Source: Promethearchaeota archaeon
Lineage (GTDB): Archaea > Asgardarchaeota > Lokiarchaeia > Sigyniarchaeales > SOKP01
Assembly: GCA_019058425.1 (NCBI GenBank)
Contig: JAHPYZ010000048.1
Location: 1 to 36,447 of the forward strand
Reading direction: 5' to 3'
DNA length: 36,447 nucleotides
Shown: positions 23,584-33,316 of the stretch, piece by piece
Numbering within the stretch: the first letter of the stretch is position 1
Layout of the letters: every line of letters starts with the position of its first letter
The notes under the pieces: generated by a model
What the model was told of the DNA's origin: nothing
Database searches by the model: none
The model's input: only the letters and a program-made list of their open reading frames with translations
Made by a program: the position numbers and the translations under genes

Positions 23584-26504
23584 GTTATACATTTTCAAGA
23601 ACTAAAATGATTGAAAAAATCAAGTTTGGGCTTCTAAGTCCTAATGAAATTCGTAAGATGTCAGCAGCTCGTATAATCACAGCTGATACATATGATGAAG
23701 ACGGACTCCCGATACCAAGTGGTCTTATGGACCAAAGATTAGGTACTATTGAACCAGGACAACGATGTCAAACTTGTGGTAATTTAGTAAGTAATTGTAT
23801 GGGTCACTTTGGTCATATCGAATTAGCACGCCCAGTAATTCACGTAGGTTATGCAAAAAAGGTTTTAAAAGTCTTACGGAGTATTTGTCCTGATTGTAGC
23901 AAGTTAATGCTCACCGAAGATGAAAAAGAGAAATTTCGACAAGAGCAATCAACTCATAGAAAAATATTTTTTGAGGGTGATGAAGATGCTGCTAAAATTG
24001 TATTTAAAAGAGCCAGAAAGTCAAAAACATGCCCATATTGCGGAGCAACAAAGAAAAAAATAGTTATAGAGAAACCAACTACTTTTTATGAAGAGGAAGA
24101 AGGAAAAGGTTCGCGAAGAATAACACCTATTGAAATACTGGAACGCTTAAAGAAAATTGGTGATGTAGATCTAAGAATACTCGGTATTTCTCCAGAAAAC
24201 GCTAGACTTGAATGGGTTATCTTTACAGTATTACCAATTCCTCCTGTTTGTGCAAGACCGTCAATCACACTAGATAGTGGAATTCGATCTGAAGATGATT
24301 TAACTCATAAGCTCGTCGATGTTATCCGAATTAACCAAAGATTACGAGAAAATATTGACGCGGGAGCGCCTCATTTAATAGTCGAAGATCTTTGGGAATT
24401 ATTACAATACCACATTACAACATATTTTGATAATCAAGTTTCCGGTATACCTCCTGCTAGACATCGTTCAGGAAGAGCTCTTAGAACATTAACTCAAAGG
24501 TTAAAGGGTAAGGAGGGTAGATTTAGAAGTAATTTAAGTGGTAAACGAGTTGATTTTTCTGCCCGTAGTGTAATTTCTCCTAATCCATATATTAGCATCA
24601 ACGATGTAGGTGTTCCAATAGAAATTGCGAAAATTTTAACAATTCCTACGAATGTTAATGATTGGAATATTGAAGAGATGAAACAAATGGTCTTAAATGG
24701 ACCTTTTAGACATCCAGGTGCAAACTATATCATACGTAACGATCGAAGAAGGATAGATTTACGTTATGTTAAAAACCGTAAAATTATTGCTGACATGTTA
24801 GCACCAGGTTTTACAATTGAACGACATCTAAATGATGGAGATTTAGTATTGTTTAATCGCCAACCATCGCTTCATAGAATGAGTATAATGGCTCATGAAG
24901 TAAAAATTATGAGAGGAAGGACTTTTCGATTAAACTTAACTGTTTGTCCTCCATATAACGCTGATTTTGATGGAGATGAAATGAATTTACATGTGCCCCA
25001 AAGTGAAGAAGCGCGTACGGAGGCAGAATTACTTCTTAAAGTTCAAAATCATATACTTTCACCTAGGTTTGGTGGACCTATATTAGGTGGAATTCAAGAT
25101 TTTATTTCAAGTGTATTTCAATTTACTAGCAAAGATTCATTATATAATAAGAAGGATACGCTAATATTATTGTATTTTGGAGATGTTTATAAAAATAATC
25201 CTGATTTTAGTTTAGATCAACTTACTCCAATAACTAATGATCCAGAACCAATGTATTCTGGAAAAGACATTTTTAGTTCACTATTTCCAAATGATCTAAA
25301 TATTAAAGTAAAATCCAAATTTTGTAAAAAATGTGAAGTTTGTGAAGAGGAAAATTGCCAATTCGATGCATATGTTGTAATTAAAAATGGAAGACTGATA
25401 ACTGGGACTATTGACGAAAATTCTTTTGGTGCCATGCAATCAAATAGCATCTTGCAACGTATTATAAAGGATCATGGAAACGCACTCGGAAGACAATTTT
25501 TAGATAGCGCAACCAAAATGCTCTTATATGTTATTCGGAAAAATGGAATCACAATGGGTTTGGATGAAGTATATGTTCATGGACATGCATATGAAGAAAT
25601 TGAAAAGATATTAGATGATGCAAACGCCGAATCTGAGAAATTAATTAAAGCATTCTATGAAAATGACACAAAAATCCTTAGAAGAGCCCCTGGGCGTTCA
25701 ATGAGAGAAACATTAGAATTAAGAATTCGACAAGTATTAGCAGAAGCCAGAAATAAAGGAAATGAAACCGCCGCGGAGTTCATTGGAGATGAAGCTCATT
25801 CTGTTATTATGACTAAAAGTGGTGCTCGTGGAAATATACTAAATTTAGGGCAGATGTCTGCGCTCGTAGGCCAACAAGCAATTAGAGGTGAAAGAATTAA
25901 TCGAGGTTACAGTATGAGGACTTTACCTCATTTTAAGGTTAATGATTTAACACCTAAATCTAGAGGTTTTGTTTCTTCTTCCTATAGAAATGGATTAAAG
26001 CCGGTCGAATTTTTCTTTCACGCAATGGGAGGAAGAGAAGGATTGGTAGATACAGCAGTAAGAACATCTACATCTGGGTATATGCAACGTAGGTTAGTAA
26101 ATGCGTTACAAGATATGGTCGTTGAAAATGATGGCACAGTCAGAAATTCTGATAAAAATATTATTCAATTCCGCTTTGGGGATGATGGTATAGATGCTAT
26201 GCATACTGATCATGGTGCTGCGGTAAATTTGGAGGTTTTACTATTAAAAGCTAAAGCCTTGGACGTTGAAGAAGTAAGAAAAGAGATTAAAAAAGGTTCT
26301 ACACGGAAATCCCCGGCAGCTAAAGCAAAAAAGGTTACCGAAAAGGAACCTAAAAAACCAATAGAAAAAACACAACAAGAGAAAAAACCTAATGACAATG
26401 AATCTTTAATGCTACAATTTGAAGAAGAAACAGGTAAAAAGGCAATTTGGAGAGCGAAAGAAACTAAAGCATATTTGGAATGGAAAGAAGAAAGAATAGG
26501 ATAA
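23580..26504 (+). CDS. rpoA1: DNA-directed RNA polymerase subunit A' (Rpo1N)
   Basis: A 974-residue N-terminal part of the largest polymerase subunit. The clamp zinc-binding site [20 protein letters not shown] and a second CPDC...CPYCG pair are near the N-terminus. The active-site Mg motif [10 protein letters not shown] has D462, D464 and D466. [20 protein letters not shown] and [13 protein letters not shown] match the conserved core. The protein is ~70-90 residues longer than typical archaeal A' because of a Lys-rich linker and helical tail after [19 protein letters not shown] precedes the start. rpoH and rpoB, which usually precede it, are absent upstream. Confidence 0.97.
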   Translation: MSYTFSRTKMIEKIKFGLLSPNEIRKMSAARIITADTYDEDGLPIPSGLMDQRLGTIEPGQRCQTCGNLVSNCMGHFGHIELARPVIHVGYAKKVLKVLRSICPDCSKLMLTEDEKEKFRQEQSTHRKIFFEGDEDAAKIVFKRARKSKTCPYCGATKKKIVIEKPTTFYEEEEGKGSRRITPIEILERLKKIGDVDLRILGISPENARLEWVIFTVLPIPPVCARPSITLDSGIRSEDDLTHKLVDVIRINQRLRENIDAGAPHLIVEDLWELLQYHITTYFDNQVSGIPPARHRSGRALRTLTQRLKGKEGRFRSNLSGKRVDFSARSVISPNPYISINDVGVPIEIAKILTIPTNVNDWNIEEMKQMVLNGPFRHPGANYIIRNDRRRIDLRYVKNRKIIADMLAPGFTIERHLNDGDLVLFNRQPSLHRMSIMAHEVKIMRGRTFRLNLTVCPPYNADFDGDEMNLHVPQSEEARTEAELLLKVQNHILSPRFGGPILGGIQDFISSVFQFTSKDSLYNKKDTLILLYFGDVYKNNPDFSLDQLTPITNDPEPMYSGKDIFSSLFPNDLNIKVKSKFCKKCEVCEEENCQFDAYVVIKNGRLITGTIDENSFGAMQSNSILQRIIKDHGNALGRQFLDSATKMLLYVIRKNGITMGLDEVYVHGHAYEEIEKILDDANAESEKLIKAFYENDTKILRRAPGRSMRETLELRIRQVLAEARNKGNETAAEFIGDEAHSVIMTKSGARGNILNLGQMSALVGQQAIRGERINRGYSMRTLPHFKVNDLTPKSRGFVSSSYRNGLKPVEFFFHAMGGREGLVDTAVRTSTSGYMQRRLVNALQDMVVENDGTVRNSDKNIIQFRFGDDGIDAMHTDHGAAVNLEVLLLKAKALDVEEVRKEIKKGSTRKSPAAKAKKVTEKEPKKPIEKTQQEKKPNDNESLMLQFEEETGKKAIWRAKETKAYLEWKEERIG

Positions 26505-26526
26505 TAAAATAAGAAGGGATTTAATT

Positions 26527-27723
26527 ATGGTAAAAGTTAATCCAGAACATTTAGAAGAGAAATTAAATGATCTAAAGCAAGATGGTATTCCCGAAGATTT
26601 AATCGATAAAATTAGGAAAAGATTGATTGGTGAGAATTTAGAAGAGGAACAACTTGAATATTTATTAAACAAAATCTATATCAATTTTACTAATGCTCTT
26701 GTGGAAACTTCAGAACCAGTAGGTACCGTTGCTGCGCAATCAATTGGTGAACCTGGTACTCAAATGACATTACGGACATTTCATTACGCAGGTGTAGAGG
26801 AATTCTCTGTAACCCAAGGATTACCTAGGCTTATCGAGATAGTTGACGCGAGACGTTTTCCTAGTACTCCACAGATGACTATTTACCTTGAGAATCCTTA
26901 TAGTGAAAGTGAAGAAAAAGCAATTGATGTTCATAATCGTATAGAACAAATAAGAATAGAACAAATAACTCATGATGTTGATTTAGATTTTGTAAATTGG
27001 AATATTGTAATAAATTTAATTCCAGAAATTTGTGAGAAAAAAGGAATTGAAATTAATGAAATTCCTGAAATTTTAAAACGCTATAAAAAGAAAGGAACTA
27101 TCAAACGTGAGGGAAATTCTATAATTATTGATCCGGGAATAGAAGATTTACAGAGTTTACAAAAATTAAGAGAAAAAATTCTTAAAAAAGTTGTAAAAGG
27201 GATTAGAGGAGTTAAGAGAGGGCTTTTAACTCCTTCAGATGATGCTAAAGAATGGATAATTAAAACAGAAGGTACTAATATGCAAGGAGTTATTCAAATT
27301 GAAGGAGTAGACATAACGAGAACAGTCTCAAATCATATACACGAAATCGAAAAGTTATATGGTGTAGAAGCAGCTCGTCAAATGATTATATTAGAATCTC
27401 AAAAAGTCTTAGAACAACAAGGATTAGATGTAGATTTAAGACATCTTTTAATTTTAGCTGATCTAATGTGCTATTCAGGTTCAATTCAATCCATTGGACG
27501 GCATGGAATTTCTGGTTCAAAATCAAGTGTATTCGCTAGAGCTGCCTTTGAAGTTACTGTTAACCAGCTCCTCGATGCAGGTCTTTATGGAGAGGAAGAA
27601 CGATTACTTGGAATCCCTGAAAATGTTATTGTTGGGCAAATATCACCTATTGGTTCGGGGCGTGTAGCTGTAATGTTTGATCTTGATGCTAATCTAGATA
27701 TATTGAAAAAGAAGAATAAATGA
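26527..27723 (+). CDS. rpoA2: DNA-directed RNA polymerase subunit A'' (Rpo1C)
   Basis: A 398-residue C-terminal part of the largest subunit. It contains the trigger-loop region [29 protein letters not shown] and the following [23 protein letters not shown]. Near the end is [26 protein letters not shown]. An ~55-residue charged N-terminal segment corresponds to the split point. It lies 22 bases after rpoA1, so the two halves are co-transcribed and assemble into one functional subunit, as in most archaea. Confidence 0.97.
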   Translation: MVKVNPEHLEEKLNDLKQDGIPEDLIDKIRKRLIGENLEEEQLEYLLNKIYINFTNALVETSEPVGTVAAQSIGEPGTQMTLRTFHYAGVEEFSVTQGLPRLIEIVDARRFPSTPQMTIYLENPYSESEEKAIDVHNRIEQIRIEQITHDVDLDFVNWNIVINLIPEICEKKGIEINEIPEILKRYKKKGTIKREGNSIIIDPGIEDLQSLQKLREKILKKVVKGIRGVKRGLLTPSDDAKEWIIKTEGTNMQGVIQIEGVDITRTVSNHIHEIEKLYGVEAARQMIILESQKVLEQQGLDVDLRHLLILADLMCYSGSIQSIGRHGISGSKSSVFARAAFEVTVNQLLDAGLYGEEERLLGIPENVIVGQISPIGSGRVAVMFDLDANLDILKKKNK

Positions 27724-27841
27724 TTTACTTAACTAAAAATTTTAAATAGGATAAAATTACCTTAATATTTCAAAAAAAAAATTAATAATTAAAAAAGTAT
27801 TATTCTTATTACTTATTATATAGTTACTGATTGAAGATACA

Positions 27842-28216
27842 ATGGCAAAGAGAAAAGATAAAACTATAGCAGAGAAAGTCGATCTAAGTAGGAAAAAAAC
27901 TAAGGAATTTGATGTTGACACCAATCTCAAGGTTGTTTATAAAACTGGTAAAATAATCTATGGTAAAAATCAAGTTTTAAAGAAATTAAAAAGGGAAAAT
28001 CTCTTCAAAATGCTAATTGTCAGTGAAAATTGCCCTGCAGAATTGATGAGTCAATTAAATCATTATAATTCTCTACTAAGCAATCAAATCTTTATCTATA
28101 AATATAAAGGTTCAAGCTGGGATTTGGGCTTGGCTTGTGCTAAACCTTACATGATTTCTATTATTGGTATCATTGATTTTGGAGATTCAGATTTGATCAC
28201 TTTGAAAAATAAATAA
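27842..28216 (+). CDS. rpl30e: Large ribosomal subunit protein L30e
   Basis: A 124-residue protein of the L7Ae/L30e superfamily in its conserved place after rpoA2. VDTNLKVVYKTGKIIYGKNQVLKKLKRENLFKMLIVSENCP gives the first strands and helix, and HYNSLLSNQIFIYKYKGSSWDLGLACAKPYMISIIGI the rest. An ~18-residue Lys-rich N-terminal extension (AKRKDKTIAEKVDLSRKK) is longer than in many archaea. L30e-family proteins bind kink-turn RNA; eukaryotic L30 also binds SECIS kink-turns, which is relevant to the selenoprotein loci here. Confidence 0.92.
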   Translation: MAKRKDKTIAEKVDLSRKKTKEFDVDTNLKVVYKTGKIIYGKNQVLKKLKRENLFKMLIVSENCPAELMSQLNHYNSLLSNQIFIYKYKGSSWDLGLACAKPYMISIIGIIDFGDSDLITLKNK

Positions 28217-28243
28217 TATTAACAAAGAATATTAAGATTTTAC

Positions 28244-28720
28244 ATGTTAAAAAAGAATATTAAAATTGATCGGGAAGCAATGGAACTTATTTCGCTATTT
28301 AATAACATTTCTGGAGCTATTATAAAAGACTGTCTGATTTTTAAATCACCTGAGAATAGATCTGAAATTATAATTTTTTTAGTTAAAGAAGAAGATGTTG
28401 GTAAAGCTATAGGAAAAGCGGGGGAACATGTTAAAGATTTAAAATCAAAACTCCAAAAAAAGATAGATGTTATTGCTTTTTCTGAGAACCTCAATAAATT
28501 CATTCAAAATATTCTTCAAACAACAAAAAATTCTATTATAGTTCAAAATATCGAAATTAAAGAGAGTAGAACTCAAAAAAAGACCGTAATCATAACTGTG
28601 CGACCTCAAGATCGTGGAAAAGCAATTGGTAAAGATGGTTCTATGATAAGAAAAATCAAAGAATTGGTGTTGAGGTATTTCGAAGTTGATAATGTAATAA
28701 TCAACACTAAGAATATCTGA
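28244..28720 (+). CDS. nusA: Archaeal NusA-like transcription factor (two KH domains)
   Basis: A 158-residue protein with two KH motifs: VGKAIGKAGEHVKDLKSKL and RGKAIGKDGSMIRKIKELV, each with the GxxG loop. There is no S1 domain, as expected for the short archaeal NusA. The gene lies between L30e and S12 in the classical archaeal order, here followed by an inserted peptidase. It probably binds nascent RNA during transcription elongation or termination. Confidence 0.93.
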   Translation: MLKKNIKIDREAMELISLFNNISGAIIKDCLIFKSPENRSEIIIFLVKEEDVGKAIGKAGEHVKDLKSKLQKKIDVIAFSENLNKFIQNILQTTKNSIIVQNIEIKESRTQKKTVIITVRPQDRGKAIGKDGSMIRKIKELVLRYFEVDNVIINTKNI

Positions 28721-28772
28721 TTTTTATAACACAATATAGTATATTGATTTAATCATCAATTAACCATTTATA

Positions 28773-30029
28773 GTGATTATTATATCTAAATTGAAATTGT
28801 ATGATGAAAATGCTGCTATCAACCATGTCAAATCGCTAGGATTTGCACGTCATGCTGCAACCAATGGTGAGACAAAAACTATAAACTATATCAGAAAAGA
28901 GTTAGATAAAGAGAATCTTGATGTTAGAGAAGAACCCTTTGAATGGACTAAAACATCCACTAAACTAAGAAAATTGATTTTTCTTTGGATTTTTATTGTG
29001 TTTACAATTAATGAAATACTATTATTATACCCACTTTTTACATGGATAATTCTCCCTATATATGGGCTCTTCTTCATCATATTAATTTTAGGAGGAAAAG
29101 TTGCTTTTGATTACACGAGATTTATATTTATAGGAAAGAAAAAAGAGTCAAAAAATATCATAACCACCATTCAAGCAAAAGATTTATATCCAAAAAGACC
29201 TGTAATCATATTTTCAGCTCATCACGATTCAGTTTCTTCAAATTTCCCAAACAAAATGATCAAACCATTTTATGTTTCTGTGATATTAACACTCCTTTCA
29301 TCTCTTCTTTTACACATAATCCTTTCTATTTGGTCAATTGTAATCTTGTTTACTGCAGTTCAAATTGAAGTTACCTACATGTCCTTAAGAAATTTATCCC
29401 TAATCATTGGATTTATTCTACTTACAGAAGTTTTCATTAATTTTTTCAGAAAAAATACCAATAATTCAATAGGTTCAATAGACAATGCCTCAGGTGTAGC
29501 AATCCTCATAGAACTAGCGAAATTAATCAAAAAAAATCCTCTTGAAAGGACAGATGTAATTTTTCTATGGTGTGGAGCAGAAGAAATGGGACTTTGGGGG
29601 TCGAAACACTATTGTAATATGCATTTTGAAGAATTAGATTATGACTATGATTTGGATAAGTCATATAATATCAATATAGATATGGTTGGATTATATATTA
29701 ATATTGTTTATGAAACTGGATTAATAAAAAAAAAGAAAATAAATAAGAATTTAAATGAAATTTTAGAAGTATCTGCTCTTCAACAAAAAATACCATTAGA
29801 GAAAACTAGTTTAGCTTTTGGAGTTGGTAGTGATCATTTAGTGTTTCGAGCTTTTACAAAAAACGCGGAAAAGAAAGACTTTCAGGTTTGTTGTTTTTCA
29901 TCAAGGGATGTTTCAAAATATATACATTCAAAAAAAGATACTCCAGACAAATGCTCCAGTATTAATCTAAATGCGTGTATCGATATTTGTTATAATGCAA
30001 TTAAAAGTCTTGATTTGAGGGTAGAATAA
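28773..30029 (+). CDS. M28-family metallopeptidase with membrane segments
   Basis: A 418-residue protein with a GTG start at 28773. Zinc-ligand motifs of M28: AHHDS (H150, D152), IGSIDNASGVAIL, WCGAEEMGLWGS (general-base and ligand Glu pair) and INIDMVGL, with a late His in SKYIHSKKDT. Hydrophobic segments occur near residues 68-110, and two more (around LTLLSSLLLHIILSIWSIVILF and SLIIGFILLTEVFI) interrupt the catalytic domain between the first two motifs. It is probably a membrane-bound aminopeptidase. It sits between nusA and S12, breaking the usual continuous ribosomal/polymerase operon. Confidence 0.85.
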   Translation: MIIISKLKLYDENAAINHVKSLGFARHAATNGETKTINYIRKELDKENLDVREEPFEWTKTSTKLRKLIFLWIFIVFTINEILLLYPLFTWIILPIYGLFFIILILGGKVAFDYTRFIFIGKKKESKNIITTIQAKDLYPKRPVIIFSAHHDSVSSNFPNKMIKPFYVSVILTLLSSLLLHIILSIWSIVILFTAVQIEVTYMSLRNLSLIIGFILLTEVFINFFRKNTNNSIGSIDNASGVAILIELAKLIKKNPLERTDVIFLWCGAEEMGLWGSKHYCNMHFEELDYDYDLDKSYNINIDMVGLYINIVYETGLIKKKKINKNLNEILEVSALQQKIPLEKTSLAFGVGSDHLVFRAFTKNAEKKDFQVCCFSSRDVSKYIHSKKDTPDKCSSINLNACIDICYNAIKSLDLRVE

Positions 30030-30115
30030 TCGAATTAAAAGTAGTATTTTTTCATTATATACATAAATTTTAAGTTTAAAGAATCATTTTTTCTCCTACT
30101 TTAGTTTAAAAAAAC

Positions 30116-30121
30116 AAGGTG
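30116..30121 (+). promoter_or_regulatory. Shine-Dalgarno site (AAGGTG) of S12
   Basis: AAGGTG ends 6 bases before ATA 30128. The GTG often taken as the start is part of this site. The register matches L21e and S7, so ATA 30128 is a serious alternative start for S12. Confidence 0.4.
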
Positions 30122-30559
30122 TTATTAATAGCTCCAAAAGGATTATATGCTGCAAGAAAGCTTAAAATTAATCGAAAGAAGTTTCGATGGTCAAAAACGA
30201 AATATAAGAGAAGAAAACTTCAATTAAAGAAGAAAGTAGATCCATTGGAAGGATCATGTCAAGCTCTTGGTATTGTTCTTCAAAAAGTCGGTCGAGAAAG
30301 TAAACAGCCTAACTCTGCAATTAGAAAATGTGTACGAGTTCAATTGAAAAAGAATGGAAAAGGTGTGACAGCGTTTCTTCCCGGAGATGGTGCACTTAAC
30401 TTTATAGAAGAACATGATAGAGTAATTATTGAAGGTATCGGCGGAGCTAAAGGAAGAAGTATTGGAGATCTTCCCGGAGTGCGTTATAGGGTTGTAATGG
30501 TAAATGGTGTTAGTTTAGAGGCATTACTTCAAGGAAAGAAGGAGAAACCACTACGATAA
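30119..30559 (+). CDS. rps12: Small ribosomal subunit protein S12 (uS12)
   Basis: A 146-residue protein (143 if it begins at ATA 30128). Core motifs: [38 protein letters not shown], the decoding-centre loop [15 protein letters not shown], and [13 protein letters not shown] followed by [20 protein letters not shown]. It sits in the ribosomal decoding site. The start is uncertain: GTG 30119 overlaps the AAGGTG site, whereas ATA 30128 lies 6 bases beyond it and just before the conserved APKG. S7 follows 18 bases downstream. Confidence 0.95.
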   Translation: MLLIAPKGLYAARKLKINRKKFRWSKTKYKRRKLQLKKKVDPLEGSCQALGIVLQKVGRESKQPNSAIRKCVRVQLKKNGKGVTAFLPGDGALNFIEEHDRVIIEGIGGAKGRSIGDLPGVRYRVVMVNGVSLEALLQGKKEKPLR

Positions 30560-30577
30560 TCATTGAGGTAAGAGATA

Positions 30578-31195
30578 ATGAGCAAAACAGAAAAAGAAGT
30601 CAAATTATTTAATAGATGGTCCTTTTCCGACATAAATATTGGGGATATGACACTTGAAAATTATATTAATTTAAAACCTATTATAGTACCTCATTCTGCC
30701 GGAAGACATGAGCATAAAAGATTCTGGAAAAGTTCAAAAGTTTCAGTTATTGAACGTTTTTCCAATAGATTACTATCTCCAGGTTTTATCGGAAGCAAAA
30801 TTAAAGGTCATAAGAGTTCCTATCACTCTGGTAAGAAAAGTAAACTTCTGAGGAGTTTACAAAATGCATTCAGCTTAATAGAATTACTTACTGAACAAAA
30901 TCCAATCCAAGTCTTAGTAGATGCGATCTGTAACTCTGCACCTCGAGAAGAAACGACAAAGATAGCAATGGGGGGGATTTCCTATGCATCAGCTGTCGAT
31001 ATCGCTCCACAACGCCGAGTTGATTTAGCAATCAAATACCTCGTTCAGGCAATTGGGGCTCGTTCACATGGAAATGTTAAGATGTTTGAAGAAAATCTGG
31101 CACAAGAGTTAATACTAGCTGCAAGTAATAGCCAAGAATCTCGAGCTGTAAAACGCAAGGATGAAATAGAAAGAATTGCAGTTTCAGCAAGATAA
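30578..31195 (+). CDS. rps7: Small ribosomal subunit protein S7 (uS7)
   Basis: A 205-residue archaeal S7 with GAGGT eight bases before ATG 30578. Recognisable segments are LKPIIVPHSAGRHEHKRFWK, VIERFSNRLL, NPIQVLVDAICNSAPREETTKI, SYASAVDIAPQRRVDLAIKYL, and the C-terminal SNSQESRAVKRKDEIERIAVSAR. It binds the 3' domain of 16S rRNA. It is co-transcribed with S12. The elongation factor 1-alpha gene that usually follows in archaea is not present within the window. Confidence 0.96.
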   Translation: MSKTEKEVKLFNRWSFSDINIGDMTLENYINLKPIIVPHSAGRHEHKRFWKSSKVSVIERFSNRLLSPGFIGSKIKGHKSSYHSGKKSKLLRSLQNAFSLIELLTEQNPIQVLVDAICNSAPREETTKIAMGGISYASAVDIAPQRRVDLAIKYLVQAIGARSHGNVKMFEENLAQELILAASNSQESRAVKRKDEIERIAVSAR

Positions 31196-31447
31196 ATATT
31201 AGTAGGATCTATTAAAAAATCACTTTTTATAATAAATTAGCCTAGTTTCCAACTAATATATCGTAAAATTTCTCTCTAATAGTTTTTATCGTTTACATTT
31301 TAAATATAAGTTGTATCAAGAAAACTAGGTACTTCATAAATATACCATTTCCTTTTAAATAGAATTCAAAAACTATACGAATATAGGGATATAATTGAGC
31401 TGTTTCTTTACTCTCTTCAGCAATATTTGATCTAAGAAAAGGAGGTT

Positions 31448-31609
31448 ATGAAAGTTATGACACTCAAAAAAAGGGAATGGCTAATTAAAAATGAAAAAAT
31501 GCAAGATATAAGCCCAAAGAAATATTACAAGGAAAAATTTAAGGAAATCATACAAGAAATTCAGAAAAATGCTAATAAAAAAAATTGCCATTATTTAGAT
31601 AATGTTTAA
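31448..31609 (+). CDS. Small basic hypothetical protein (53 aa)
   Basis: A short reading frame preceded by a strong AAAAGGAGG site at 31437-31445. The first ATG (31448) is only 2 bases after the site; ATG 31457 at 11 bases is an alternative giving 50 residues. The product is Lys-rich and helical (KKYYKEKFKEIIQEIQKNANKK) with one Cys near the end. No family was recognised. The clear ribosome binding site in a 440-base gap is the main support. Confidence 0.4.
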   Translation: MKVMTLKKREWLIKNEKMQDISPKKYYKEKFKEIIQEIQKNANKKNCHYLDNV

Positions 31610-31637
31610 CTAGAATTTGTTAAAATGATATAATCTT

Positions 31638-33071
31638 CTAGATTTTTTCAGAATACCATAATGCAGTACCAATAAATGCTGCTAGAAGTGAATAAGATAT
31701 TAAAAACAAGGATATCGGATATTCATGAGTTTGAACAACTACTACTTGTAAAATCATTACTATATAAGTTGTTACTAAAAATGCACTCCATGAAAATATT
31801 ACTTTAGTATTGAGTGGTTTTCTAATCACAATGTTAGCAACTAAAGCTGTAATGGCATAAAGTAAAATAATCAAAAGAGGTATAGGAATCCAGTATGCTT
31901 GACCCCAAAAAGTAAAGAACAAGAGGGAAGAAAATATTATGAAAAAATTGAAATAATATAGTATACGTTTGAGTAAATCTTTAATCTGATCTATTTTGTA
32001 CCACAATATACCAAAAGAAATAAACAAAATCCACGCAATAATCATATCTAAAATTTTATCAGGGCCAAATCCAGTATCTATACCATAATGAGTCCCCCAA
32101 TAAGCGGTTATTAAGCCATAACCTAAAATTTGTGTTAATAAGATATGATAAGTTGATTTACTAATTAATGTAATTGCTTTAGAAATTCGCAATTCTGATT
32201 TTTGAGGCAAAAATGTCATCGCTAGCATAAATAAAAATGCAGAATAAGGAAAAACTAAGAAATGATAATCTCCTCTAATTAATGGAATCCCATCTATGCT
32301 AAATCTAAAATCAAAAAATTGATAATTGATAATATAATAAAGACTTATCAGAAATAAAATCCACATTATTCTATTTCGTTTGGATTTTATATTATGGTCA
32401 AATGAGAGCCACATACCCAAACCAATACCAGAAAGATAGGTTAAGACACAGTTCATTAAAACATTAATGATATGAACTTCCTCCCAAGATGTAATATTTC
32501 CAATAAAGAAGAAAATTATTGATTGCATTGCTATTTCTATAACAAAACATGCAAATAAAGCTAAACCAGGCTCTTTTTTGAAAGCTTTATAGAGAAGTGG
32601 TACCACTATTATAGATCCGAAAATTACTGGTATAAACCAATTACCTGGGCCCCAAAACACCATTATTCCTGTGAATAAGTTGATAATCCCATGATCTGGA
32701 TAATATTGAGTATTATACATTGCTATAAAATCATAATTATACAAAATTAATCCAATTAAAGTCGAGGCCGCATATAAAATAAGAAACGGTACAATATAGC
32801 GTATAATTTTCTTTTTAAAATAATTCCAAGAATACAATTCCCTTAATGTATTTGCTCCATTCCTTTGAAATGATTGTCCCATATTAAATCCCATTATCAC
32901 TAAAAATACTGGAATAGAGATTCTTTCCCATAAAGCAACACCAATATCTCTTTTTATATTCCAAGAAACCATATGATCAAATATAACTAAAAAAATCATT
33001 ACTGCTTTTAAGAAATCTACTTGGAAATAATGTCCACGATCATCATCCAAAAACTTCTTTTCATGTTTCAT
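31638..33071 (-). CDS. Acyltransferase-3 family membrane protein, copy 1
   Basis: A 477-residue protein with ~10-12 hydrophobic segments. The N-terminal QVDFLKAVMIFLVIFDHMVSW places His33 where acyltransferase-3 proteins have their catalytic His after the first membrane segment. ISIPVFLVIMGFNMG and RYIVPFLILY follow, typical of the family. These enzymes transfer acyl groups (e.g. acetyl) to extracellular sugars or lipids; the acceptor is unknown here. It is a close paralogue of the gene at 34137, sharing FQVDFLK/FQIDFLK, FWGPGNWFIPVIFGS, RGDYHFLVFPYSA and KSTYHILLTQ. An AGGAG site precedes it at 33110-33114 on the opposite strand. Confidence 0.75.
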   Translation of the reverse strand: MKHEKKFLDDDRGHYFQVDFLKAVMIFLVIFDHMVSWNIKRDIGVALWERISIPVFLVIMGFNMGQSFQRNGANTLRELYSWNYFKKKIIRYIVPFLILYAASTLIGLILYNYDFIAMYNTQYYPDHGIINLFTGIMVFWGPGNWFIPVIFGSIIVVPLLYKAFKKEPGLALFACFVIEIAMQSIIFFFIGNITSWEEVHIINVLMNCVLTYLSGIGLGMWLSFDHNIKSKRNRIMWILFLISLYYIINYQFFDFRFSIDGIPLIRGDYHFLVFPYSAFLFMLAMTFLPQKSELRISKAITLISKSTYHILLTQILGYGLITAYWGTHYGIDTGFGPDKILDMIIAWILFISFGILWYKIDQIKDLLKRILYYFNFFIIFSSLLFFTFWGQAYWIPIPLLIILLYAITALVANIVIRKPLNTKVIFSWSAFLVTTYIVMILQVVVVQTHEYPISLFLISYSLLAAFIGTALWYSEKI

Positions 33072-33316
33072 TACTAATGATTCAGTTATCTGCTTTTCAG
33101 CTGTAATTAGGAGTTCTCCTTTTTACATTTTTTTATCAATTCCAATAACTATAGTCTAGATGTGTAAATAATGAAATATAATTAAACGGTAGTCTAATAT
33201 TTTCCTGATATAAAATTATGAATTATTCTTTACTTGAACCAAAGACTTAAGTATAAAATAGTAATAATTTACTTTTCTTAAAAAAAAATGAATATAAAGT
33301 GTATTTAATAGAGGAG

